Shown here piece after piece: positions 43,314 to 52,624 of a stretch of DNA of 64,000 bases. Location: assembly GCF_029626105.1 (NCBI RefSeq), contig NZ_JARUBH010000009.1, positions 5,580,001 through 5,644,000 on the forward strand. The letters are read 5' to 3'. Made by a program: the position numbers and the translations under genes. The stretch comes from Solwaraspora sp. WMMD792. GTDB taxonomy: Bacteria; Actinomycetota; Actinomycetes; Mycobacteriales; Micromonosporaceae. Position 1 is the stretch's first letter, and each line of letters opens with the position of its first letter. The notes under the pieces were generated by a model. The model ran no database searches, was not told the origin of the DNA, and saw only the letters and a list, made by a program, of their open reading frames with translations.

Positions 43314-43946
43314 GTGTTGAGGATCTCCAGGCGCGCCAGGCGGCGGGACCTCGTCCGAGCGGAGCTCGGCGAGAGCCTAGATCATTTCATGCAGGCAGCG
43401 ACGCACGCGGCCGGGGGCGTGGGGGCCACCGTCGGACCCCGGATCCACGCCGCCCGGGACGCGGTGGCACCCACCGCCGACCGGGTACGCGGCTCCGCGT
43501 CCCAGGGCATGACCGCGACCATGGCCACGCTGGCACCGCTGGCGGTGGCCGCCGCCGACGGGGCCCGCCAGGCCCGCCGGGCAACCAGGAAGGCGAAGGC
43601 GAAGAACATGAAAAACATGAAGGTAGCGAAACGGACCGCGATGCCGGCGATGAAGGCGAAGCTCACCCCGTCGAAGCGTGCCAAGCACAGCCGCCGCCGC
43701 TGGCCGATGATCGTCGGCGTGCTCGCGGCGGGAGCCGCGATCGGCACCATCGCGGTACGGCGTCGCCAGGCCGCCCAGTGGGAGGAGTACGACCCGGGTC
43801 AGGCGCTGGACACGATGCGGGCGGCCGGCAGTGCCACCCACGAGTCGGTCACGCCGAAGCCGGCCGACGGCGGCAAGCCGCACGGCGACCCGATCTCCGC
43901 GATGGACAGCGACCCGACGACGACCGCCCGCAACGGGCAGGCCTGA
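43314..43946 (+). CDS. Basic single-span membrane protein of unknown function
   Basis: 210 residues from GTG 43314 with a perfect AGGAGGTAGGCAGC leader. The N-terminal ~85 residues are Ala-rich helical, ~85-128 are Lys/Arg/Met-rich (KAKAKNMKNMKVAKR), then one membrane helix (IVGVLAAGAAIGTIAV) and a hydrophilic tail. Resembles actinobacterial DUF5324-like proteins but I cannot confirm the family. Convergent with corA. Confidence 0.65.
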   Translation: MLRISRRARRRDLVRAELGESLDHFMQAATHAAGGVGATVGPRIHAARDAVAPTADRVRGSASQGMTATMATLAPLAVAAADGARQARRATRKAKAKNMKNMKVAKRTAMPAMKAKLTPSKRAKHSRRRWPMIVGVLAAGAAIGTIAVRRRQAAQWEEYDPGQALDTMRAAGSATHESVTPKPADGGKPHGDPISAMDSDPTTTARNGQA

Positions 43947-43981
43947 GTACCGGCGGTCGGACCGGCGCACGGTTGGCGGGT

Positions 43982-45133
43982 TCAGAGCCAGCCGTTGCGC
44001 CGGAACGACCGGTACAGCACCAGTGAGATGCTCAGCATCAGGGCGAGCACGACCGGGTAGCCGAACTCCCAACCGGTCTCCGGCATGAACTCGAAGTTCA
44101 TCCCGTAGATGCCGGCCAACGCGGTCCACACCGCGGCGATACCGGCCCAGGCGGCGATCTTGCGCATGTCGTTGTTCTGCGCCACGGTCACCTGCGCCAG
44201 CCGGGCCTGCAGGATCGAGTTCAGCAGATCGTCGTACGCGTTGACCTGCTCCACCACCCGGCTGAGGTGGTCCTGCACGTCCCGGAAGTAGCGGCGGATC
44301 TCGGCCGGCACGTCCTCGTTGATCTCGGCGGTCAGGGTCATCATCGGCCGCTGCAGCGGGGCGACGGTGCGCTTGAACTCCACCAGCTCCCGCTTCAGCT
44401 GGTAGATCTCGTGCACCTTGTCGCTGGCCTCGGGCGAGAAGACGTCCGCCTCGACGGTGTCCAGGTCGGTCTCCACCCGGTCCACCACCTCCAGGTAGAG
44501 GTCCACCACCCGGTCGGTGATCGCGTACGCCACCGCCCACGGCCCCTGCACCATCAGGTCCCGGTTGCGTTCCAGGTCGGCCCGCACCGGTGCCAGCCGG
44601 CAGGCGTCGCCGTGCCGCACGCTGATCACGAAGCCCTGCCCGATGAACAGCATCACCTGGCCGGTCTCCACCACCTCCGAGTCGCCGGTCAGCTTCTCGT
44701 GGTCGACGTACCGGGCGGTCCGCAGCACCAGGAAGTTGACCTCGCCGAACTGCTCCAGCTTCGGTCGCTGCTCGGCCTTGACCGCGTCCTCCACGGCCAG
44801 CTCGTGCAGCCCGTACGTGTCGGCGATGCCGGCCATCTCGGCCAGGCTCGGCTCGTGCAGCCCCAGCCAGACGAACGCGTTGCGCTCCCGACGGGCGGTG
44901 GCCAACGCCTCGGGATGCTGCCACGAGCCCGGCTGGCGGATGCCGTCGATGTAGAGCGCGCAGTCGACGACCCCGCTGCGTTCCTCGACCGGCGCCGGGT
45001 CCGGCGCGAGCGGCGTCTCGGTCGAGTTGAGCATCCGGCTGACCGCCCGGACCGGGGCCGTCCAGGCCCGCGACAACGCCCGGCTGCTCCCGCCGTCCGG
45101 CCACCGCTGCTGCCCACGGTCCTGGTCCGCCAT
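43982..45133 (-). CDS. corA: CorA-family magnesium/cobalt channel
   Basis: 383 residues from ATG 45133. A long cytoplasmic N-domain (~1-310), the stalk helix, then two C-terminal membrane helices with the ion-selectivity motif GMN in GIYGMNFEFMPE. Pentameric CorA channels import Mg(II) down the electrochemical gradient. Residues 1-~50 are an additional Arg/Ser/Pro-rich extension. Confidence 0.95.
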   Translation of the reverse strand: MADQDRGQQRWPDGGSSRALSRAWTAPVRAVSRMLNSTETPLAPDPAPVEERSGVVDCALYIDGIRQPGSWQHPEALATARRERNAFVWLGLHEPSLAEMAGIADTYGLHELAVEDAVKAEQRPKLEQFGEVNFLVLRTARYVDHEKLTGDSEVVETGQVMLFIGQGFVISVRHGDACRLAPVRADLERNRDLMVQGPWAVAYAITDRVVDLYLEVVDRVETDLDTVEADVFSPEASDKVHEIYQLKRELVEFKRTVAPLQRPMMTLTAEINEDVPAEIRRYFRDVQDHLSRVVEQVNAYDDLLNSILQARLAQVTVAQNNDMRKIAAWAGIAAVWTALAGIYGMNFEFMPETGWEFGYPVVLALMLSISLVLYRSFRRNGWL

Positions 45134-45205
45134 CCGCCCGTCTCCTTCCCGGCACTCCGGCTCCCCGGCACCCGGCCGGCCGAAGCCGGCAGAGACGCCG
45201 GCCGG

Positions 45206-46303
45206 CTACCCCGCGCGTACCTCGTCGATCGCGGCCGCCAACCGGCGTACGCCTTCGTCGATCTGATCGACGGTGACCGCCGAGTACGCCAACCGCAGCG
45301 CGTGTTCGCCGCCGTCGAGCAGGAAGTCACTGCCCTTGACCACCGCGACACCGCGCCGCGCGGCCGCCGGCATCAGCGCGTCCACCGCCACGTCGTCCGG
45401 CAGGTCGACCCAGAGGAAGTACCCGCCGTCCGGCTCGGTGAACCGTACCCCCGGGATGTGCTTGCGCAACGACTCGGCCAGCACCCGGGCGCGCTCGGCC
45501 AGCGCGGTGCGCACCGTGGTGATCGACCGGTCCAGGTCACCGGAGACGCAGAACTGGTGCACGATCGCCTGGGCCACCATGCCCGGCGAGATGTACAGGT
45601 TGGTGGCGCGCGCCGCGATCTCCTTGATCAGCCCGGCCTCGCCGACCAGGTAGCCGACCCGGACCCCCGGGCAGACGGTCTTGGTGAAGCTGGAGGCGTG
45701 CACCACCACGCCGGCGGTGTCCAGCGAGAGCATCGACGGCAGTGCCTCGCCCCGGAACCGGATGTCGGCGTACGGGTCGTCCTCGAAGATGGTGAACCCG
45801 AACTCGGCCGCGAGCTCCAGCAACGCCCGCCGCTTCGGCAGCGACAGCGTCACCCCGGCCGGGTTCTGGTAGTTCGGGATGACGTGCGCCAGCCGCGGCC
45901 GCACCCCGGACTCCAGCAGCTTGCGCAGCTCGTCGGTGTCCAGCCCGTCCGGCTGCACCGTCACCGGGTGCACCTCGGCACCGAGCTGGCGCAGGTTGAG
46001 CAGCGTCCGGTCGTACGTCGGCCGTTCCACCACCACCGCGTCGCCCGGCTTCACCAGGTGGTCGAAGAGAAACGCGTCGGCCTGCAGCGACCCGTTCGTC
46101 ACCAGCACCTGCTCCGGCGCGACCCGGTGCTTGTCGGCGATCCAGCGGCGCAACGGAACGTAGCCGACGGAGGTGCCGTAGGCGGTCACCCCGGCCGGGT
46201 CGGCGTCGAAGGCCCGGCCGGCGGCGGCCTTCAGCCCGTCGATGTCGACGATGTCCAGCGAGGGCGCCCCACGGGCGAACGAGATCAGCTGCTCGGCGCT
46301 CAT
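45206..46303 (-). CDS. PLP-dependent aminotransferase, class I/II (LysN/ArAT-like)
   Basis: 365 residues from ATG 46303. Fold type I features: ISFARGAPSLD, YGTSVGYVPLRRWIADKH, VTNGSLQADAF, NYQNPAGVTLS, FEDDPYADIRF, and the PLP-binding Lys in SSFTKTVCPGVRVGYL. The sequence resembles 2-aminoadipate aminotransferases and the catalytic half of MocR regulators, but there is no HTH. Substrate (aromatic, branched or aminoadipate) cannot be set from sequence. Confidence 0.9.
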   Translation of the reverse strand: MSAEQLISFARGAPSLDIVDIDGLKAAAGRAFDADPAGVTAYGTSVGYVPLRRWIADKHRVAPEQVLVTNGSLQADAFLFDHLVKPGDAVVVERPTYDRTLLNLRQLGAEVHPVTVQPDGLDTDELRKLLESGVRPRLAHVIPNYQNPAGVTLSLPKRRALLELAAEFGFTIFEDDPYADIRFRGEALPSMLSLDTAGVVVHASSFTKTVCPGVRVGYLVGEAGLIKEIAARATNLYISPGMVAQAIVHQFCVSGDLDRSITTVRTALAERARVLAESLRKHIPGVRFTEPDGGYFLWVDLPDDVAVDALMPAAARRGVAVVKGSDFLLDGGEHALRLAYSAVTVDQIDEGVRRLAAAIDEVRAG

Positions 46304-46406
46304 GGGTGCCAGCGTACGACCTGCCCGGCCGATCACTGCCGGCTGGTGCGCCAGCACACATGCTGGTCCTGGTTCTTCCCCCGGGGTGCTCGCTAGGGTC
46401 ACAGGC

Positions 46407-46883
46407 GTGTCCGCCCCACCCCCCGACCCTGCGGCAGCCAGCGAACCGCTGCGCTGCGTCGCGGCGCTGATCGTCGACGACGACGGCCGGATCTTCTTCC
46501 AGCGCCGGTCGCCGCAGCGTCGACTGTTCCCTGACACCTGGGACATCGCCGGCGGCCACCTCGAAGCCGGCGAGACGCCGATCGAGGCCCTGCACCGGGA
46601 GGTACGCGAGGAGACCGGGTGGACCGTCTCCCACATTCTCGCCGAGGTCGGCGAGTACACCTACGTCGGCAACGACGGCATCGCCCGGGTCGAGCTCGAC
46701 TATCTGGTACGGGTCGACGGTGACCTGGCCAATCCGCAGCTCGAAGCCGGCAAGCACACCGAGTTCCGCTGGCTCGCCGCCGACGCGCTCGACGTGCTCG
46801 ACGAATCGGCCCACGTCAACGACGGGCTGATCCGGCGGATCGCCGAGAACGGCTTCGCCGTACTGCGTTCCCTGGGCCTGTGA
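46407..46883 (+). CDS. NUDIX hydrolase
   Basis: 158 residues from GTG 46407. A complete Nudix box is present (GGHLEAGETPIEALHREVREETGW, matching Gx5Ex7REUxEExGU), with FQRRSPQRRLFPDTWDIAG before it. Cleaves a nucleoside-diphosphate-linked substrate. Its stop overlaps the next gene (GTGA), so they are coupled. Confidence 0.92.
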   Translation: MSAPPPDPAAASEPLRCVAALIVDDDGRIFFQRRSPQRRLFPDTWDIAGGHLEAGETPIEALHREVREETGWTVSHILAEVGEYTYVGNDGIARVELDYLVRVDGDLANPQLEAGKHTEFRWLAADALDVLDESAHVNDGLIRRIAENGFAVLRSLGL

Positions 46884-47677
46884 GCGCCGGCGACCAGCTG
46901 TGGCTGCCCGGTCACCGGTGCGCGGCGCTGACCGCCCCCGTCGTCGACCGGGTGCACCGGGCCGCGATGGCCGCCGCCGACACCGCCGGGGCCGAGCTGC
47001 GTCAGCGGTACGGCGGTCCGGCCGCCGTCGGCTACCTGGTCGACCTGCGGACCCGGCTGGCCGCGCCGGCCGGTCTGGTCGGCGCCGCCGGGTTCGCCGC
47101 CGTCACCCGCTACCAGGACCCGGCGAGCTGTCAGCGGGTGCTGGACAAGCAGGTCGCGTACGGGATGCTGGTGCGCCATCCGGACGGGGCGCTGCGGGCC
47201 ACCGAACGCGGCGGTGCCTTCCTCACCGACCTGTACGCGCTGCATGCCACGGTCACCGGGCAGATCTGGGGTGCCGAGCACGCGGCCCGACTGGCCCGGC
47301 TGGTCGAACTGACCGGCCGACTGCTGGCCGCCGCGCTGGCCGGTAGTGACACCGTCGGGCAGGACACCGACGGGCTGGCGGCAGGCGGGCAGGACGCGTT
47401 CCGCGCGGTCGCCCCGCCGTACGAACCGGAGGGCACCCCGGCCGGGGTGCTGCTGCTCAACCGGCTCACCGTGCTGCGCTACCACCGGGCAGACGCGCAC
47501 GCCGCCGCCTGGACCGCCGCCGGGCACACCGCCCGCAGCATCGTCGACCTGCCGCCCGGACCGGCCCGGCTGGCCATCGAGCAGGAGACCGACCGCCGGG
47601 CCGCCGGCCCGTACCAGTCGCTGGAGCCGGAGCAGCGGTTGACGCTGCTCGCCGACCTCGCCGCGCTTCCCGGCTGA
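46880..47677 (+). CDS. SCO6745-like helical protein
   Basis: 265 residues from GTG 46880, coupled to the NUDIX gene. Ala/Leu/Arg-rich all-helical sequence with a wHTH-like stretch (ASCQRVLDKQVAYGMLVRHPDGALRATERGGAFLTDLYALH) and VVDRVHRAAMAAADTAGA at the start, resembling SCO6745-family proteins. No known activity. It overlaps nothing else; the nucleotidyltransferase follows after 53 bases. Confidence 0.65.
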   Translation: MSAGDQLWLPGHRCAALTAPVVDRVHRAAMAAADTAGAELRQRYGGPAAVGYLVDLRTRLAAPAGLVGAAGFAAVTRYQDPASCQRVLDKQVAYGMLVRHPDGALRATERGGAFLTDLYALHATVTGQIWGAEHAARLARLVELTGRLLAAALAGSDTVGQDTDGLAAGGQDAFRAVAPPYEPEGTPAGVLLLNRLTVLRYHRADAHAAAWTAAGHTARSIVDLPPGPARLAIEQETDRRAAGPYQSLEPEQRLTLLADLAALPG

Positions 47678-47730
47678 TGCCGCTATCCTCCACCGGTACC
47701 CCACCCACCCCTCACCAGGAGGACCGTCTG

Positions 47731-48462
47731 ATGATCGGTCTCGTGCTCGCTGCCGGAGCGGGACGGCGGCTGCGGCCGTACACCGACACTCTGCCGAAAG
47801 CGCTGGTACCGGTCGACGGGGAGACCACGATCCTGGACATCGGGCTGCGCAACCTCGCCGCCGCCGGGCTCACCGACGTGGTCGTCGTCGTCGGCTACGC
47901 CGCGGACGCGGTCCGGACCCGGCAGGCCGACCTGCAGGACCGGCACGGCGTGAAACTGACCCTGGTCGACAACGACCGCGCCGAGGAATGGAACAACGCG
48001 TACTCGCTGTGGCTGGCGCGGGACCACTTCGCCGCCGGCGCGCTGCTGGTCAACGGCGACACCGTGCACCCGGCCAGCGTCGAGCAGACGCTGCTGGCCG
48101 GGCGCGGGCCGGGCATCCTGCTCGCCGTCGACACGGTCAAGAAGCTCGCCGACGAGGAGATGAAGGTCGTCTTCGACGACGCCGGGCAGCTGACCCGGAT
48201 CACCAAGCTGATGGATCCGGCGCAGGCGCACGGCGAGTACATCGGCGCGACGCTGATCGAGGCGTCGGCCGCCGCCGGGCTCGCCGAGGCGCTGGAGGCG
48301 ACCTGGCGTCGCGACCCCAACCTCTACTACGAGGACGGCTACCAGGAGTACGCCGACCGTGGCGGTGAGGTACGGGCAGCGCCGATCGGCGACGTCGACT
48401 GGGTCGAGGTGGACAACCACGACGACCTGATCAAGGCTCGGGACATCGCATGCCGCTACTAG
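47731..48462 (+). CDS. Sugar/polyol-phosphate nucleotidyltransferase
   Basis: 243 residues from ATG 47731 (AGGAGG). NTP_transferase fold: MIGLVLAAGAGRRLRPYTDTLPKALVPVDG, VVVVGYAADAVR, NGDTVHPAS, and a C-terminal VDWVEVDNHDDLIKARDIACRY typical of short CTP- or UTP-dependent enzymes (for example alcohol-phosphate cytidylyltransferases). It overlaps the next gene by 13 bases. Next to a CDP-alcohol phosphotransferase, it most likely makes a CDP-activated head group. Confidence 0.85.
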   Translation: MIGLVLAAGAGRRLRPYTDTLPKALVPVDGETTILDIGLRNLAAAGLTDVVVVVGYAADAVRTRQADLQDRHGVKLTLVDNDRAEEWNNAYSLWLARDHFAAGALLVNGDTVHPASVEQTLLAGRGPGILLAVDTVKKLADEEMKVVFDDAGQLTRITKLMDPAQAHGEYIGATLIEASAAAGLAEALEATWRRDPNLYYEDGYQEYADRGGEVRAAPIGDVDWVEVDNHDDLIKARDIACRY

Positions 48463-49517
48463 CCCGTACCGTGCACACCCCGCTCGCCATCGACGTGCGC
48501 CGGGGTGCCGTCGCCGGCCTGGGCGCGCTGCTCGCCGACCGCCGGATCTCCGCCGGCGGCGAGGTCGCCGTGGTGGTCGGCCCCGGCCAGGGCGAGCGGA
48601 TCGCCGAGCTGATCGCTCCCGGGCTCGGCCGGGCCGACGTCTTCACCGTCGCCGGTGGCACCCTGGAGGCCGCCCACGAGCTGGGCGAGAAGCTGCGGCA
48701 ACGCTCCTACGACGCGGTCGTCGGCATCGGCGGCGGCAAGACCATCGACACCGCCAAGTACGCCGCCTCCCGGTACGCCGTACCGATGGTGAGCGTGGCG
48801 ACCAGCCTGGCCAACGACGGGATCGCCTCCCCGGTGGCGTCGCTGGACCACGACGGCGGACGCGGGTCGTACGGTGTGCACATCCCGCTGGCGATCGTGG
48901 TCGATCTGGACTTCGTTGAGGACGGCCCGGACCGGCAGACCCGGGCCGGCATCGGCGACGCGTTGAGCAACCTCAGCGCGGTCGCCGACTGGGAGTTGGC
49001 GCACGCGGTCCGCGACGAGCCGATCGACGGTCTCGCCGTGACGCTGGCCCGCACCGGGGCGGAGGCGCTGATCAGCCATCCGGGCGGGCTCGGCGACGAC
49101 GCGTTCCTGACCACCCTCGCCGAGGCGTTGATCCTGGGCGGGATCGCGATGGCGGTGTGCGGGTCGAGCCGGCCGGCCAGTGGCGGCTGCCACGAGATCT
49201 CGCACGCCCTCGACCTGCTGCACCCCGGTGCCGGTTCGCACGGCGAGCAGGTCGGGCTGGGCGCGCTGTTCTGCACCTTCCTGCGCGGGGACCAGCTGCG
49301 GTTCGGGCAGTTGGCGGCGGCACTGCGCCGGCACGGGCTGCCGGTACGCCCGGCTGACCTGGGGCTGACCGACGACGACTTTGTCGCCGCCGTGCTGCAC
49401 GCCCCGCACACCCGGCCGGACCGGTACACCATCCTGGAACACCTGCACCTCGGTGCGGATGCCGTCCGGGAGCGGCTGGCAGAATACCTCGGTGCCCTCA
49501 GCATGCCCGCAAGGTGA
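48450..49517 (+). CDS. Iron-type dehydrogenase, sn-glycerol-1-phosphate dehydrogenase-like
   Basis: 355 residues from ATG 48450. NAD(H) region AVVGIGGGKTIDTAKYAA, SVATSLANDGIASPVASL, GDALSNLSAVADW, and metal-ligand His residues in SGGCHEISHALDL and HGEQVGLG. This pattern matches EgsA/AraM-type G1P dehydrogenases, which reduce dihydroxyacetone phosphate, rather than simple Fe-alcohol dehydrogenases. Placed between the nucleotidyltransferase and the CDP-alcohol phosphotransferase, it probably makes the polyol phosphate to be activated. Confidence 0.85.
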   Translation: MPLLARTVHTPLAIDVRRGAVAGLGALLADRRISAGGEVAVVVGPGQGERIAELIAPGLGRADVFTVAGGTLEAAHELGEKLRQRSYDAVVGIGGGKTIDTAKYAASRYAVPMVSVATSLANDGIASPVASLDHDGGRGSYGVHIPLAIVVDLDFVEDGPDRQTRAGIGDALSNLSAVADWELAHAVRDEPIDGLAVTLARTGAEALISHPGGLGDDAFLTTLAEALILGGIAMAVCGSSRPASGGCHEISHALDLLHPGAGSHGEQVGLGALFCTFLRGDQLRFGQLAAALRRHGLPVRPADLGLTDDDFVAAVLHAPHTRPDRYTILEHLHLGADAVRERLAEYLGALSMPAR

Positions 49518-49524
49518 ACAAACA

Positions 49525-50223
49525 GTGTCTACCCCGTTCCTGAAAGACTTCTTTCAGGCGAACAGAGGGGGCGGGCTGTTCAGCGAGGCGGTCAGCCAGC
49601 GGCTGGGGGCGGTGTTCGCGTACGCCGCCGCCCGGCTGCGGTTGGCACCGACCGTGCTGACCGTGGCGAACCTGCTGCTCGGGCTGGCCGCGTCGGTGGT
49701 GGTGATCGCGACCGCCGACGCGGTGGCCGACGGCTCCGTCCCGGCCTGGCTGATCGGGCTGGTCGCGCTGGTCGGCTGGCAGATCGCGTACGCGCTGGAC
49801 TGCGCCGACGGGCAGTTGGCCCGGGTGACCGGGCAGACCAGCGCGGCCGGTGCCCGGGTCGACGTGCTCTGCGACGTGGCCGCGCAGATCGCGCTGGTCA
49901 CGGCGCTGTCCGCGGTGGCGGTGGCGCAGCTGCCGGAGACCCCGGTGTGGCTGCTCGCGGCGTTCGCCGGCACCTGGATGGTGAACCTGGTGACCTCGGT
50001 GATGCAGGCCGGCCCGAACGCGGCCAGCATGGTCACCTCGACCTCGCTGCCCGTACGGCTGGTGAAGCTGATCCGCGACTACGGCGCGGTGATCTTCGTC
50101 GCCGGGTTGGTGCTGATCGCCGCCCCGGCGCTGACGGTCTGGCTGATCGCCGCGTTCACCGTGGTCAACGGCGGTTTCCTGCTGGCCAGCATCACCTTCT
50201 CCGCCCGCTCCGCCCTGCGCTGA
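49525..50223 (+). CDS. CDP-alcohol phosphotransferase (membrane)
   Basis: 232 residues from GTG 49525, seven bases after the dehydrogenase. The full CAP motif is present: D-CA-DG-QL-AR, eight residues, G-xxx-D-xxx-D. About six membrane segments. Such enzymes couple a CDP-activated alcohol to another alcohol to form phospholipid or polymer-linkage phosphodiesters. It is the membrane end of a three-gene pathway with the two preceding genes. Confidence 0.92.
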   Translation: MSTPFLKDFFQANRGGGLFSEAVSQRLGAVFAYAAARLRLAPTVLTVANLLLGLAASVVVIATADAVADGSVPAWLIGLVALVGWQIAYALDCADGQLARVTGQTSAAGARVDVLCDVAAQIALVTALSAVAVAQLPETPVWLLAAFAGTWMVNLVTSVMQAGPNAASMVTSTSLPVRLVKLIRDYGAVIFVAGLVLIAAPALTVWLIAAFTVVNGGFLLASITFSARSALR

Positions 50224-50227
50224 CCGA

Positions 50228-50269
50228 CCCTCACGGGCCGGAAGATCACCCTCGCGGGCCTGAAGATCA
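50228..50269. repeat. 21-bp imperfect tandem repeat
   Basis: CCCTCACGGGCCGGAAGATCA (50228-50248) is followed by CCCTCGCGGGCCTGAAGATCA (50249-50269), two mismatches, just after the phosphotransferase stop. Confidence 0.7.
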
Positions 50270-50315
50270 CATGATGGAAATTCGGGATGGCACCGGCGTG
50301 TCGGCCGGTTTTTCG

Positions 50316-51509
50316 TCAACTGATCTTGGTGGCGACCGCGTCGTAGATCGCGAGGTGCTGCTTCATCACCACGTCGGGGTGGAAGGTGGTCTCGTAGCGG
50401 GTGCGGGCGACGCCGGCCAGCGCGGCGGCGCCAGCGCGGGCGACCGGCAGGGCGGCGGCGAGTGCGGCAGTCTCCGGCGGCACGACCCAGCCGGCAGCAG
50501 TGCCGGTGCCAGCATGGCCAGCGGTGTCGGCGCCGACCAGGTACGGGATGCCGCCGAGGGCGGTGCCGAGCACCGGCCGGCCGCTGGCCAACGCCTCGAT
50601 CACCACGGTCGGCAGGACGTCGTGCCAGGTGGAGACGGCCAGCACCACGGCGCTGGCGCGCAGCGCGTCGCGTACCGCTGATCTGTCCAGCGGGCCGAGG
50701 AAGTCGATGTCGGCGCGGCCGGCGGCGGCCGAGGCGACCAGCGGCCGCAGCTCGCCGTCGCCGCCGATCCGCAGCGTGCCGAGCGACCCGTCCGGGTGCC
50801 GCTGCCAGGCGTCGAGCAGCAGGCCGATGCCCTTCTCCGGGGTGAGCCGGCCGAGGAAGAGGAAACCGTCGCCGAGCGGGGCGGGCGGGCCGGGATCGGC
50901 GATCGCGTTCGGCTTGACCACGATCCGCTCGTCGGGGATGCCGTAGTCGCGCAGGTGCCCGGCGACCGCCGAGGTGAGCGCGATGAACCGGTCGACCGAG
51001 CGCCAGGTGGGCCGGTGCAGGGCCAGGGTCGCCGCCATCACCGCGCTCTGCGCCCGGGAGCCGCGGTAGCAGCGGTGCACCACCCCGGGCAGGCCGATCG
51101 CCCGGCCCCGGCAGTCGGTGCAGATCCGGCCGTCGCGGAAGTACAGCCCGGCCGAGCAGACCTGCCGGTAGTTGTGCACGGTGTGCACCACCGGCACCCG
51201 GTGCCGGTGCGCGGTGCGGATCGCCCAGGGCGAGATCAGCGGGTACGGGTTGTGCAGGTGCAGCACGTCCGGCCGGTGCTCGGTGAGCAGCCGGTCCAGG
51301 TCGCGTTGGGCGGCCGGGGCGTAGCTGGGCGAGATCGGCAGCAGCGCCTTGCCGGTGGCCGGCAGCGCCGGGATGTCGTCGGAGCTGCGCAGGAACGGGA
51401 TCACCTCGACACCGGCAGCGGCCAACTGGTCGATCTCGCTGTCGACGATGACGTTCTCGCCGGACGGCTGGGCCTGCCGGTATCGGTTGTGCGCCACGAC
51501 GACTCTCAC
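50316..51509 (-). CDS. Family 4 glycosyltransferase
   Basis: 397 residues from GTG 51509. GT-B fold: N-domain VVVAHNRYRQAQPSGENVIVDSE, HLHNPYPLISPWAIR, VVHTVHNYRQVC; C-domain FLFLGRLTPEKGIGLLLDAWQ, FLGPLDRSAVRDALRASAVVLAVSTWHDVLPTVVIEALASGRPVLGTALGGIP (nucleotide-sugar site). Contains a C-x(n)-C pair (CSAGLYFRDGRICTDC). Probably builds an envelope glycan with the downstream sugar transferase, though it points the other way. Confidence 0.9.
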   Translation of the reverse strand: MRVVVAHNRYRQAQPSGENVIVDSEIDQLAAAGVEVIPFLRSSDDIPALPATGKALLPISPSYAPAAQRDLDRLLTEHRPDVLHLHNPYPLISPWAIRTAHRHRVPVVHTVHNYRQVCSAGLYFRDGRICTDCRGRAIGLPGVVHRCYRGSRAQSAVMAATLALHRPTWRSVDRFIALTSAVAGHLRDYGIPDERIVVKPNAIADPGPPAPLGDGFLFLGRLTPEKGIGLLLDAWQRHPDGSLGTLRIGGDGELRPLVASAAAGRADIDFLGPLDRSAVRDALRASAVVLAVSTWHDVLPTVVIEALASGRPVLGTALGGIPYLVGADTAGHAGTGTAAGWVVPPETAALAAALPVARAGAAALAGVARTRYETTFHPDVVMKQHLAIYDAVATKIS

Positions 51510-51555
51510 CCGGTCAACCCTCCTGCTCGACGTCGTCAGACGCTACCGTCTGAGG

Positions 51556-52416
51556 GTGCCCGAGTTGCCGGAGGTACAGGCGCTCGCGGCCTACCTGCGC
51601 CAGCGCGCGGTCGGCCGCCGGGTCGAGCGTGTCGAGGTGTCGGCGATCAACGCGCTCAAGACGTACGACCCGCCGCCGTCGGTGGTCGCCGGTCGGCCGG
51701 TGACCGGCGCCGGCCGGCACGGCAAGTTCCTCGACGTCGAGCTGGACGGCACCCTTCATCTGGTGGTGCATCTGGCGCGGGCCGGCTGGCTGCACTACCG
51801 GGAGTCGTTTCCCTCGGCCGCGCCGTTGAAGCCGGGCAAGGGGCCGATCGCCGTACGGGTCCGCCTCGACGACGGCTCGGGCTTCGACCTGACCGAGGCC
51901 GGTACGCAGAAGAAGCTGGCCGCGTACCTGGTGACCGATCCGGCGCAGGTGCCCGGGGTGGCCCGGCTGGGTCCGGACGCGCTCGCGGTGGACCCGGACA
52001 CCTTCGCGCAGCGGCTGCGCGGTCGGCGGGGTCAGGTCAAGGGGGTGCTGACCGAGCAGGAGGTGCTGGCCGGCATCGGTAACGCGTACTCCGACGAGAT
52101 CCTGCACACCGCGCGGTTGTCGCCGTTCGCGTTGACGAACCGGCTCACCGACGATCAGCTGGCGGGGTTGTACGAGGCGGCGCGGCGGGTGCTGACCGAC
52201 GCGGTGGACCGGTCGGTGGGTCAGCGGGCGGCCGAGCTGAAGGGCGAGAAGCGCTCGGGGATGCGGGTGCACGGTCGAACCGGCCTGCCCTGCCCTGTTT
52301 GCGGCGATCAGGTGCGAGAAGTCTCTTTTGCAGATTCGAGCCTGCAGTACTGCCCCACCTGCCAGACCGGCGGCCGCCCACTCGCTGACCGACGGTTGTC
52401 CCGTCTTGTGCGTTAG
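51556..52416 (+). CDS. Fpg/Nei-family DNA glycosylase
   Basis: 286 residues from GTG 51556. After Met removal the catalytic Pro-Glu start is PELPEVQAL; GRHGKFLDV holds the Lys of the phosphate site; the H2TH segment is TEQEVLAGIGNAYSDEIL; the C-terminal zinc finger is CPVC...CPTC. It excises oxidised bases (8-oxoguanine, formamidopyrimidines or oxidised pyrimidines). The actinobacterial subgroup with KGEKRSGMRVHGRTGLPC is known to be diverse in substrate. Confidence 0.92.
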   Translation: MPELPEVQALAAYLRQRAVGRRVERVEVSAINALKTYDPPPSVVAGRPVTGAGRHGKFLDVELDGTLHLVVHLARAGWLHYRESFPSAAPLKPGKGPIAVRVRLDDGSGFDLTEAGTQKKLAAYLVTDPAQVPGVARLGPDALAVDPDTFAQRLRGRRGQVKGVLTEQEVLAGIGNAYSDEILHTARLSPFALTNRLTDDQLAGLYEAARRVLTDAVDRSVGQRAAELKGEKRSGMRVHGRTGLPCPVCGDQVREVSFADSSLQYCPTCQTGGRPLADRRLSRLVR

Positions 52417-52624
52417 GTGACCAAATGGGGCGCAGAAGCCCGTACGTCCCGCGCCACGGCGATCTGCACCACAACGGAGACTTCCTCGGAGACGATCCAT
52501 CGGTATAGTGGCCCGGTCCCAATGCTTCAACACCACCGGAACCGCCGGTCCCCACCGTTCGGCCGGGGGGCGTAAAGTCTTTCGGGTTACCGTCCGTGTA
52601 CGGGCACCGTGAGAGACTGAGCTG
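52417..52624. other. Intergenic region upstream of the sugar transferase
   Basis: 208 bases. It holds CCCCACCGTTCGGCCGGGGGG-type GC dyads and TATAGTG near 52504 as a possible -10, but I cannot assign a terminator or riboswitch with confidence. Confidence 0.35.

Noticed and set aside
44267-46396. 709-codon plus-strand frame opposite corA and the aminotransferase
   Set aside because: Val/His/Gln-rich shadow frame spanning two well-recognised genes.
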